Shown here piece by piece: positions 53,729 through 60,744 of a stretch of 64,000 nucleotides of DNA. Both the position numbers and the translations under genes were made by a program. The notes beneath the pieces were generated by a model, which had not been told where the DNA came from, did not search any database, and was given only the letters and a program-made list of their open reading frames with translations. The stretch is from Flavobacteriaceae bacterium PS02336 (GTDB lineage Bacteria; Bacteroidota; Bacteroidia; Flavobacteriales; Flavobacteriaceae): contig JASCOF010000007.1 in the NCBI GenBank assembly GCA_029960065.1, forward strand, positions 124,001-188,000, in the 5' to 3' direction. How positions within the stretch are numbered: position 1 is the first letter of the stretch; each line of letters opens with the position of its first letter.

Positions 53729-53845
53729 TGAAGCAGATGGGATTCGAACCCACGACACGGACATTAGAAGTGTATGAAGTAAGTTTTGATTGACCTTTTC
53801 AGGATAATTTCAAAACTACCTGCTCTACCGCTGAGCTACTGCTTC
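53729..53845 (-). tRNA. tRNA-Arg (TCT) interrupted by 45 nt in the anticodon stem
   Basis: Minus strand. Exon 1 (53845-53819): acceptor GAAGCAG, TA, D arm GCTC-AGCGGTA-GAGC, A, then GG. Insert 53818-53774 (45 nt). Exon 2 (53773-53730): ACA, loop CTTCTAA (anticodon TCT), TGTCC, variable loop GTGTC, T arm GTGGG TTCGAAT CCCAT, acceptor CTGCTTC; discriminator A at 53729. Joining GG to ACA restores GGACA, exactly complementary to TGTCC, and gives a 72-nt cloverleaf with T8, A14, G18, G19, T33 and A58. The insert folds as GTTTTGA/TCAAAAC with an inner CCT-GAAA-AGG hairpin. It is far too short for a group I or II intron. No CCA encoded. Confidence 0.8.
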
Positions 53846-53970
53846 ATAATAATTAAATAAAAAGGTAATGGTGTAAGTGTGTACATTGGAAAGTGTTTTC
53901 GAAGTAACTCAAACTTGACCTGTTTTATTCTTTATTTTTATTTCTATGAACGTTTGTTTTTATTTCTGAA

Positions 53971-54007
53971 CAAAGATTTTAAAACTAGTGCGCAGTTATT
54001 TTGCGTA
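53971..54007 (-). promoter_or_regulatory. Operator/promoter C (tRNA leader and TerD-like gene)
   Basis: Minus strand TACGCAAAATAACTGCGCA (54007-53989), then 15 nt to TTTG (53974-53971) in AATCTTTG. Transcription would start about 120 nt upstream of the interrupted tRNA. Confidence 0.82.
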
Positions 54008-54014
54008 GTAAAAA

Positions 54015-54407
54015 TTATAACGTTAATTCTTTAAAAGTATATTCATCTAATTTTTCTTTGATGATTACTTTGCTGAGATCAAATTCAATAAATCGTCCTG
54101 TCCAGCAATCCGAAATTTCTGTAGCCACTTCATGATTATTTACACACAATTTATTTAATCCATTTGAACCGTCGCTTCCGCAACAGCCATAAAACTTATT
54201 TAAATCTGGATGATTTTTTAAATTATAGTCAGCAATTGCGACTAATAAAGATTTTTTGTTCGTTCGCAGATTAATGAAAAAAGAAAAATTATTTTCTGAT
54301 ATAATATCGTTTTCATCTTCCCAACATAATTCTGTTTCTGAAATTTCGGTTAATTCAGAAGTCAACTCAATTTCACATTCTTTACAATAAATTTTAATAG
54401 TTCTCAT
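54015..54407 (-). CDS. Small Cys-containing protein under operator D, unknown
   Basis: 130 residues from the ATG at 54407. The frame is open to 54440, but the -7 box of promoter D lies at 54432-54429, so the upstream start would precede the transcript and is rejected. Features: N-terminal CKEC (Cys8, Cys11), a central YGCCGSDGSNGLNKLC and a C-terminal beta-rich part. The Cys pairs could bind zinc. Family not recognised; same regulon as rtcB by its operator. Confidence 0.75.
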   Translation of the reverse strand: MRTIKIYCKECEIELTSELTEISETELCWEDENDIISENNFSFFINLRTNKKSLLVAIADYNLKNHPDLNKFYGCCGSDGSNGLNKLCVNNHEVATEISDCWTGRFIEFDLSKVIIKEKLDEYTFKELTL

Positions 54408-54428
54408 AACTGTTTCATTTTTACATGA

Positions 54429-54465
54429 CAAAGATTTCAAAACTACTACGCAATTATTTTGCGCA
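54429..54465 (-). promoter_or_regulatory. Operator/promoter D (54407 gene)
   Basis: Minus strand TGCGCAAAATAATTGCGTA (54465-54447), then 15 nt to TTTG (54432-54429) in AATCTTTG; the sequence between operator and -7 box (GTAGTTTTGA) is nearly the same as at site C. Confidence 0.82.
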
Positions 54466-54501
54466 GTAAAAAAAGAATTTTAAATTTGAGTAAAAAACAA
54501 G

Positions 54502-55149
54502 ATGAATTTAAAGAAAATTTATTCTGATTTACTTTTGAATATCGGCTTTTCAGCAAATGACATTACAAAAAACTGGACGGATTTAGAAAAGGCATATTCC
54601 AAAAAATCAAGGCATTATCATAATCTCACGCATTTAAAAGAAATGATTGCCAGTTTTGAAACGTATCGTGATAAACTTCAAAATCCTGACGAAATATTAT
54701 TTTCTATTTTTTATCATGATTATGTTTATTCCGCTTCTAAAAAATATAACGAACTTAAAAGTGCTGAGTTTGCTGTATCTATTTTTACCGATATTAAACG
54801 CGACAGGTTTTTAAAACCTGTCGCGTTTACGGAATTTGATCGTCAATTAGTTTTTGATGCGATTTGTGCAACTCAGCAACATCAACACAATGCAATTGAA
54901 GATATTAATTGGTTAATCGATTTTGATTTGAAAATCCTCGCTAAAGATTGGGATGATTATAAAATCTATTTTGAACAAATTAGAAAAGAATATCGCATTT
55001 ACCCTGATTTTCTATACAAACCCGGACGCGCAAAAGCGTTGAAGCATTTTTTGGAAAATGAGTTTATTTTTCAGAGCGAGGAGTTTAGGAATTTGTATGA
55101 GGGAAAAGCGAGAATTAATATTGAGAAAGAGATTTCATTATTAATGTAG
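54502..55149 (+). CDS. HD-superfamily phosphohydrolase (COG4339) with an in-frame palindromic insertion
   Basis: 215 residues. HD-type metal motifs RHYHNLTHL (37-45) and FYHDYVY (70-76) match the COG4339 predicted metal-dependent phosphohydrolases. Codons 99-109 (KRDRFLKPVAF) are encoded by a perfect palindrome of 33 bp, exactly eleven codons, so the frame is kept. The stop codon overlaps the first arm of another inverted repeat. Divergent from the 54407 gene. Substrate unknown. Confidence 0.85.
   Translation: MNLKKIYSDLLLNIGFSANDITKNWTDLEKAYSKKSRHYHNLTHLKEMIASFETYRDKLQNPDEILFSIFYHDYVYSASKKYNELKSAEFAVSIFTDIKRDRFLKPVAFTEFDRQLVFDAICATQQHQHNAIEDINWLIDFDLKILAKDWDDYKIYFEQIRKEYRIYPDFLYKPGRAKALKHFLENEFIFQSEEFRNLYEGKARINIEKEISLLM
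54796..54828. repeat. 33-bp palindrome inside a coding region
   Basis: Arms aaacgcgacaggttt (54796-54810) and aaacctgtcgcgttt (54814-54828), spacer tta. Length is a multiple of three and it begins on a codon boundary. Confidence 0.9.
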
Positions 55150-55265
55150 AGACGCAATTCATTGCGTCTACACAACGAATATATCCACAAGGTGTTAGAC
55201 GCACAGCCAATGATTATCCACTACGAATATCCATAATGTTTAGACGCAATGAATTGCGTCTCTAC
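55146..55265. repeat. Inverted repeat 'gtagagacgcaattcattgc...'
   Basis: Perfect 25-nt arms (55146-55170 and 55241-55265), each itself containing a palindrome gacgcaattcattgcgtc, around 70 nt. It fills the gap between the HD gene and the WYL regulator gene, so the regulator promoter must lie within or right after it. Confidence 0.9.
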
Positions 55266-55292
55266 AGACAAACCGAAAAACAAAACATTCTA

Positions 55293-56330
55293 ATGTCACA
55301 AAACAAAAACGCCCTAATCCGATACAAAACCATTGACAAATGTCTGCAAAACAAATACAGACAATGGACACTCGAAGATTTAATCGAATGTTGTTCCGAA
55401 GCTTTATTTGAATATGAAGGACGTCAAAACCCAATTAGCAAGCGAACCATTCAGATGGATATTCAGCTCATGCGCAGTGAGAAATTGGGTTATAATGCGC
55501 CAATCGTGGTTTACGATAAAAAGTATTATAAATATGAAGACGAAGATTTTTCGATAACCGATATTCCGCTAACGGAAACGGATATGAATGTTTTAACCGA
55601 AACGGTTTCGATGTTGAAACAGTTTAAGGATTTCTCTTTATTTAATGATGTTTCGGATATTTTACAGCGATTGGAAGATAAAATTTATTCTGAGAAATCA
55701 CATACCAAACCTGTTATTTATCTGGATAAAAATGAGAAACTAAAAGGACTCCATTATCTGGACGAAATCTATCAGGCGATTATCAAAAAAATGGTTCTCG
55801 TTATTACTTATAAATCTTTTAAATCCAGAGAAGAAACCAAATTTCATTTTCATCCTTTTATATTAAAGGAATTTAATAATAGATGGTTTCTGATTGGAAA
55901 GAAAAAAGCCTCGCAGCCGATTACGAATTTGGCTTTGGACAGAATCATTTCTATTGATTACGATTTTAATTATCCTTATTTAGAAGAAGATTTTGACGCT
56001 GACATTTATTATAAAGATGTAATTGGAGTTACGGTCAATTCGGGGTTAAAAGCAAGACGAATTGAATTATGGGTCGATGCTTCGAATGCGCCTTACATAA
56101 TCACAAAACCTTTGCATGAGTCTCAGCGGATAATTAAGGAAAATGAAGATGGAAGTATTATTGTGCATTTGTTCGTTATTCCGAATTATGAAATGGAAAG
56201 GCTTTTATTAGGTTTTGGAAGCTGTGTTGAAATTTTAAGGCCCGAAGGTCTACGAAATCGTATGAAAAAGATACTAAAAGACGCCATTTCGCGCTACGAT
56301 TCTGAAAAACCAACTGAATTAAATGCATAA
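55293..56330 (+). CDS. WYL-domain transcriptional regulator
   Basis: 345 residues from the ATG at 55293; the open frame further up runs through an inverted repeat and is rejected. N-terminal winged-helix DNA-binding region (KYRQWTLEDLIECCSEALFEYE ... ISKRTIQMDIQLMRS), then the WYL domain (~170-260: AIIKKMVLVITYKSF, FHPFILKEFNNRWFLIGKKK) and the WCX C-terminal extension (ARRIELWVDASNAPYIITKPLHESQ). WYL regulators sense nucleic-acid or nucleotide ligands and control DNA-damage and phage-defence genes in other bacteria. As the only regulator next to the four operator sites it is the best candidate to bind them. Confidence 0.93.
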   Translation: MSQNKNALIRYKTIDKCLQNKYRQWTLEDLIECCSEALFEYEGRQNPISKRTIQMDIQLMRSEKLGYNAPIVVYDKKYYKYEDEDFSITDIPLTETDMNVLTETVSMLKQFKDFSLFNDVSDILQRLEDKIYSEKSHTKPVIYLDKNEKLKGLHYLDEIYQAIIKKMVLVITYKSFKSREETKFHFHPFILKEFNNRWFLIGKKKASQPITNLALDRIISIDYDFNYPYLEEDFDADIYYKDVIGVTVNSGLKARRIELWVDASNAPYIITKPLHESQRIIKENEDGSIIVHLFVIPNYEMERLLLGFGSCVEILRPEGLRNRMKKILKDAISRYDSEKPTELNA

Positions 56331-56501
56331 TTTTTTAAAGAATACAGAATTAAATGCGTTTTAAAAATTAAAAAGAGATTTTTACCACACTAAAAATGTT
56401 AAAATCTAAAAAAAGAATAGTATATTTCACTTTAAATAAACCACCAAAACCCTCTAAATCAGGGATATTTTTTAACTAACCAAAAATTTATTAAAAAATT
56501 A

Positions 56502-56513
56502 TATGCATGCATA
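56502..56513. promoter_or_regulatory. Palindrome tatgcatgcata, candidate MarR operator
   Basis: Perfect 12-bp palindrome ending 12 nt upstream of the -7 box TATATTTG (56526-56533), so it overlaps the -33 region of the regulator/fad promoter, as expected for autoregulation by a MarR repressor. Confidence 0.5.
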
Positions 56514-56525
56514 GTATTTTTTAAT

Positions 56526-56533
56526 TATATTTG
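56526..56533 (+). promoter_or_regulatory. -7 element TATATTTG of the fad regulator/operon
   Basis: Exact TAnnTTTG match 18 nt before the MarR-type start codon. Confidence 0.6.
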
Positions 56534-56551
56534 AAATCGATATAGTTACCT

Positions 56552-57010
56552 ATGAAAGACAAAACGATAGATTATATTTTGAGAGCGACATGGCAGGCTG
56601 TTTCAAGAATGTATAACGAAGAAGCTGCTAAATATGACGCAACAATGGCGACAGGATTTGCTCTTTTAAGTATGGACAAGGAAGAAGGAACTCCATCAAC
56701 AGCTCTTGGCCCTAGAATGGGTATGGAAGCGACAAGCTTAACAAGAACCTTAAAATCTATGGAAGAAAAAGGTTTAATTGTTCGCAAAAAGAATCCAAGT
56801 GACGGCAGAGGTGTTTTGATCTATCTGACCGATTTTGGAAAAGAAAAAAGAGATTTATCTAAAAATACTGTTCTAAAGTTTAATGAAACCGTTAGAAAAC
56901 ATGTTTCAGAAGAAAAGCTGAATCATTTTATCGAAGTTTCTGAAATCATCAACGAACTGATTCACGATAAAAACATATTTAATCATACAGAAAACACAGA
57001 AAATAAATAG
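56552..57010 (+). CDS. MarR-family regulator, probable fad repressor
   Basis: 152 residues with the winged helix-turn-helix of MarR proteins: LSMDKEEGTPSTALGPRMGMEATSLTRTLKSME (recognition helix), KGLIVRKKNPSDGRGVLIYLTDFG (wing, DGR motif). It begins a same-strand run with the beta-oxidation genes (46-nt gap to fadN), so it most likely represses them and is relieved by fatty acyl-CoA; this is inference from position. Confidence 0.9.
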   Translation: MKDKTIDYILRATWQAVSRMYNEEAAKYDATMATGFALLSMDKEEGTPSTALGPRMGMEATSLTRTLKSMEEKGLIVRKKNPSDGRGVLIYLTDFGKEKRDLSKNTVLKFNETVRKHVSEEKLNHFIEVSEIINELIHDKNIFNHTENTENK

Positions 57011-57056
57011 TTTTTAAAAAGGCATTTATTCTCTTCTACAAACAAATAATAACAAT

Positions 57057-59447
57057 ATGAAACGCACAATTAAAAAAGTTGCTGTAATTGGATCCGGAAT
57101 TATGGGTTCAGGTATAGCTTGTCATTTTGCTAACATTGGTGTCGAAGTTTTACTTCTTGACATTGTACCGCGTGAACTGACCGAAGCTGAAGCTAAAAAA
57201 GGATTAACACTTGAAAGTAAAGCCGTTCGCAACCGTGTGGTAAACGAACATTTGGCGAATTCATTAAAATCAAAACCCTCTCCTATTTACAGCCAGAAAT
57301 TCGCAAATAGAATCACGACTGGAAATACAACTGATGATATGGCAAAAATTGCCAATGTTGACTGGATTATTGAGGTTGTAGTTGAACGTTTGGATATCAA
57401 AAAATTAGTTTTTGAACAAATCGAGAAATTCCGTAAACCGGGAACTTTAGTGACTTCTAACACTTCTGGTATTCCAATTCATTTTATGAGTGAAGGTAGA
57501 AGCGAAGATTTTCAACAACACTTCTGCGGAACACACTTTTTTAACCCTGCGCGTTACTTAAAATTATTTGAAATTATTCCTGGTCCAAAAACTTCAACTG
57601 AAGTATTGGATTTCTTAAACGAATACGGATCTAAATTCTTAGGAAAAACTTCGGTTGTTGCTAAAGATACTCCGGCATTTATTGGAAACAGAATTGGTAT
57701 TTACGGAATCCAAAGTTTATTCCACTTGGTAAAAGAAATGGGATTAACAATTGAAGAAGTTGATAAATTGACAGGACCAGTAATTGGTCGTCCAAAATCG
57801 GCTACTTTCCGTACAGTTGACGTTGTTGGATTGGATACTTTGGTACACGTTGCCAATGGTATTTATGAAAACTGCCCGACAGACGAACAACACGAATTGT
57901 TTAAACTTCCAGATTTCATCAACAAAATGATGGAAAATAATTGGTTAGGAAGCAAAACTGGACAAGGTTTTTATAAAAAAGTAGATAAAGATATTCTTTC
58001 TTTAGACTTAAATACATTAGAATACCGCGCTGCAAAAAAAGCAAATTTTGCTACACTTGAACTAACAAAAACTATCGATAAACCAATCAATCGTTTTAAA
58101 GTTTTAGTAAAAGGAACAGACAAAGCGGGAGAATTCTACCGTAAGAGTTTCGCTGGAATGTTTGCTTATGTATCAAACAGAATTCCTGAAATCTCAGACG
58201 AATTATACAAAATTGACGATGCCATGAAAGCTGGTTTTGGATGGGAAAATGGTCCATTCGAAATCTGGGATGCTATTGGTGTTGCCAAAGGAATTGAAAT
58301 CATGAAAGCTGAAGGTTTAGCGCCTGCTGCATGGGTTACTGAAATGTTGGCTTCTGGAAGCGACAGTTTCTATACTGTAAAAGAAGGAGCGACTTATTTC
58401 TATAACATTCCAACAAAATCACAAGTTAAAGTTCCTGGACAAGATTCATTTATTATTCTAAACAACATCCGCGAAAGCAAAAAAGTTTGGAGCAACAGTG
58501 GAGCAATTATTCAGGATTTAGGAGACGGAATCTTAAACTTAGAATTCCAATCTAAAATGAATACAATTGGTGGCGATGTACTTCAGGCTATCAATAAAGC
58601 AATCGACTTATCTGAAAAAGAATATCAAGGTTTAGTTATTGGTAACCAAGCAGCGAATTTCTCTGTTGGAGCTAATATCGGAATGATTTTCATGATGGCA
58701 GTTGAACAAGAATACGACGAATTGAACATGGCAATTAAATTGTTCCAGGACACAATGATGCGTGTTCGTTACTCTTCTATTCCAGTTGTAGTTGCGCCTC
58801 ACGGAATGACTTTTGGAGGTGGATGCGAAATGAGCTTACATGCTGATAAAGTGGTTGCTGCTGCGGAAACGTACATGGGATTAGTTGAATTTGGAGTTGG
58901 AGTTATCCCTGGTGGTGGTGGTTCTAAAGAAATGACTTTAAGAGCTTCAGATTTATTCCGTAAAAATGATGTGGAATTGAACGTTCTTCAAGAGTATTTC
59001 TTGACAATCGCAATGGCTAAAGTTTCGACTTCTGGTTATGAAGCTTTTGATACTGGACTTTTACAGCATGGAAAAGATGTTATTGTAGTTAACAAAGATC
59101 GTCAGATTGCTGAAGCTAAAAAACATGCATTGTTAATGGCAGAAGCGGGTTATACACAACCAATCAGAAGAAACGACATTAAAGTTTTAGGAAAACAAGC
59201 TTTAGGTATGTTCTTAGTTGGAACAGATCAAATGCAAGCTGGAAAATACATTTCTGAACACGACAAGAAAATCGCTAACAAACTGGCTTACGTAATGGCT
59301 GGTGGTGATTTATCTGAAGCAACTTTAGTATCTGAACAATATTTATTAGATATCGAACGTGAAGCTTTCTTGAGTTTATGTACAGAACGCAAGACATTAG
59401 AAAGAATCCAATATATGTTAACTAAAGGAAAACCGCTTCGTAATTAG
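57057..59447 (+). CDS. fadN: 3-hydroxyacyl-CoA dehydrogenase / enoyl-CoA hydratase, FadN type
   Basis: 796 residues. The dehydrogenase comes first: NAD-binding GSGIMGSGIA (12-21), HFFNPARYLKLFEIIPG and DTPAFIGNRIGIY. The crotonase (hydratase) domain is C-terminal (~480-700), with GLVIGNQAANFSVGANIG and APHGMTFGGGCEMSLHADK. This order is that of B. subtilis FadN, opposite to E. coli FadB. It performs the second and third steps of fatty-acid beta-oxidation in the cytosol. Same operon as the thiolase and acyl-CoA dehydrogenase genes. Confidence 0.95.
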   Translation: MKRTIKKVAVIGSGIMGSGIACHFANIGVEVLLLDIVPRELTEAEAKKGLTLESKAVRNRVVNEHLANSLKSKPSPIYSQKFANRITTGNTTDDMAKIANVDWIIEVVVERLDIKKLVFEQIEKFRKPGTLVTSNTSGIPIHFMSEGRSEDFQQHFCGTHFFNPARYLKLFEIIPGPKTSTEVLDFLNEYGSKFLGKTSVVAKDTPAFIGNRIGIYGIQSLFHLVKEMGLTIEEVDKLTGPVIGRPKSATFRTVDVVGLDTLVHVANGIYENCPTDEQHELFKLPDFINKMMENNWLGSKTGQGFYKKVDKDILSLDLNTLEYRAAKKANFATLELTKTIDKPINRFKVLVKGTDKAGEFYRKSFAGMFAYVSNRIPEISDELYKIDDAMKAGFGWENGPFEIWDAIGVAKGIEIMKAEGLAPAAWVTEMLASGSDSFYTVKEGATYFYNIPTKSQVKVPGQDSFIILNNIRESKKVWSNSGAIIQDLGDGILNLEFQSKMNTIGGDVLQAINKAIDLSEKEYQGLVIGNQAANFSVGANIGMIFMMAVEQEYDELNMAIKLFQDTMMRVRYSSIPVVVAPHGMTFGGGCEMSLHADKVVAAAETYMGLVEFGVGVIPGGGGSKEMTLRASDLFRKNDVELNVLQEYFLTIAMAKVSTSGYEAFDTGLLQHGKDVIVVNKDRQIAEAKKHALLMAEAGYTQPIRRNDIKVLGKQALGMFLVGTDQMQAGKYISEHDKKIANKLAYVMAGGDLSEATLVSEQYLLDIEREAFLSLCTERKTLERIQYMLTKGKPLRN

Positions 59448-59460
59448 AAAAATAGATAAA

Positions 59461-59526
59461 AGAAGAAAGAAGCAAGAGAAAAGACAAAACTCTGTTTTGA
59501 AATCTTGCTTCTTGCATCTTTCTTCT
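59461..59526. repeat. Imperfect hairpin repeat 'agaagaaagaagcaaga'
   Basis: Fills the fadN-fadA gap: left arm agaagaaagaagcaagag, right arm cttgcttcttgcatctttct, with an inner aaaactc/tgtttt part. The same repeat, split open, brackets the four-helix-bundle gene at 60745-61232. Confidence 0.75.
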
Positions 59527-59550
59527 ACCAATCTTAAAAAAACAAAACAA

Positions 59551-60732
59551 ATGAAAACAGCATATATAGTAAAAGCATATAGAACAGCAGTTGGAAAAGC
59601 TCCAAAAGGTGTTTTTAGATTTAAAAGACCTGATGAATTAGCTGCAGAAACCATTCAGTTTATGATGGATGAACTGCCTGATTTTGACAAAAAACGTATC
59701 GATGACGTTATGGTAGGAAATGCCATGCCGGAAGCTGAACAAGGTCTTAACGTTGGACGTTTGATCTCTTTAATGGGATTAAAAGTAGAAGACGTTCCTG
59801 GTGTTACCGTAAACCGTTATTGTGCATCTGGATTAGAAACTATTGGAATGGCGACTGCTAAAATCCAATCAGGAATGGCAGATTGTATCATCGCTGGTGG
59901 TGCAGAAAGCATGAGTTATATTCCGATGGGAGGTTACAAACCAACTCCGGATTATAAAGTTGCTGCTGCAGGTCACGAAGATTACTACTGGGGAATGGGT
60001 CTAACTGCCGAAGCGGTTGCGAACCAATACAAAATCTCTAGAGAAGATCAGGATGAGTTTGCTTACAACTCTCACATGAAAGCTTTGAAAGCTCAGGCTG
60101 AAGGAAAATTCGACAAACAAATCGTTCCAATTACTGTTGAGCAGACTTTCATCAATGAAAACGGTAAAAAAGAAACTAAATCATACGTTGTAAATAAAGA
60201 TGAAGGTCCAAGAGCAGGAACTTCTAAAGAAGCTTTAGCAGGTTTAAAACCAGTTTTTGCTGCTGACGGAAGTGTAACTGCTGGTAACTCTTCTCAAATG
60301 AGCGACGGTGCTGCATTCGTTTTAATCATGAGCGAAGAAATGGTAAAAGAATTAAACCTTGAGCCAATCGCTCGTTTGGTAAACTTTGCTTCTTCTGGTG
60401 TTGAGCCAAGAATTATGGGTATTGGTCCTGTAAAAGCAATTCCGAAAGCATTGAAACAAGCGGGACTAACATTAAACGATATCGAGTTAATTGAGTTAAA
60501 CGAGGCCTTTGCTTCACAAGCTTTAGCAGTAACCCGCGAATTAAACATCAATCCAGAAATCGTAAACGTAAACGGTGGAGCGATTGCTTTAGGTCACCCG
60601 CTGGGATGTACGGGAGCTAAACTTTCTGTTCAGTTATTTGATGAGATGAAACGCAGAGGTAATAAATACGGAATCGTTTCTATGTGTGTGGGAACTGGAC
60701 AAGGTTCTGCGGGGGTTTACGAAGTGTTGTAG
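59551..60732 (+). CDS. fadA: Acetyl-CoA C-acyltransferase (thiolase)
   Basis: 393 residues from the ATG at 59551; the frame extends into the hairpin repeat and that start is rejected. Nucleophile Cys91 in NRYCASGLE, NEAFASQA, the GHPLGCTGAK motif and the C-terminal acid/base Cys in CVGTGQGSAG. It cleaves 3-ketoacyl-CoA with CoA, the last step of beta-oxidation. Downstream of fadN in the same operon. Confidence 0.96.
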   Translation: MKTAYIVKAYRTAVGKAPKGVFRFKRPDELAAETIQFMMDELPDFDKKRIDDVMVGNAMPEAEQGLNVGRLISLMGLKVEDVPGVTVNRYCASGLETIGMATAKIQSGMADCIIAGGAESMSYIPMGGYKPTPDYKVAAAGHEDYYWGMGLTAEAVANQYKISREDQDEFAYNSHMKALKAQAEGKFDKQIVPITVEQTFINENGKKETKSYVVNKDEGPRAGTSKEALAGLKPVFAADGSVTAGNSSQMSDGAAFVLIMSEEMVKELNLEPIARLVNFASSGVEPRIMGIGPVKAIPKALKQAGLTLNDIELIELNEAFASQALAVTRELNINPEIVNVNGGAIALGHPLGCTGAKLSVQLFDEMKRRGNKYGIVSMCVGTGQGSAGVYEVL

Positions 60733-60744
60733 TTTTTTTTAGAG

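Larger units (their letters stand above)
53546..53920 (-). repeat. Five 20-nt repeats in the leader of the TerD-like gene
   Basis: Minus-strand consensus GGTCAANNNNAACTTACTTC at 53901-53920, 53776-53795, 53701-53720, 53616-53635 and 53546-53565, all in direct orientation, with conserved ends and a variable centre. Start-to-start spacing is 70, 85, 75 and 125 nt. One copy lies inside the sequence interrupting the tRNA and one forms the 5' strand of the second tRNA mimic. Confidence 0.85.

Noticed and set aside
53774..53818. tRNA insertion considered as a group I or group II intron
   Set aside because: 45 nt is far below the minimum size and lacks the conserved core motifs; position 28/29 is also not a known group I site.
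53845..53886. 16-codon ORF upstream of and overlapping the 5' end of the interrupted tRNA
   Set aside because: It ends inside the tRNA and has no coding character; chance frame.
53546..53920. Five regularly spaced repeats, considered as a CRISPR array
   Set aside because: Repeat centres vary, spacing is 70-125 nt and unequal, the 'spacers' are tRNA-like or AT-rich leader sequence, and no cas gene is present.
36226..55149. Whole region considered as an integrative element with tRNA-like ends as attachment sites
   Set aside because: No integrase, no direct repeats at the ends were found, and housekeeping-type genes (tatD) lie within; the tRNA-like genes are better explained by RNA repair.
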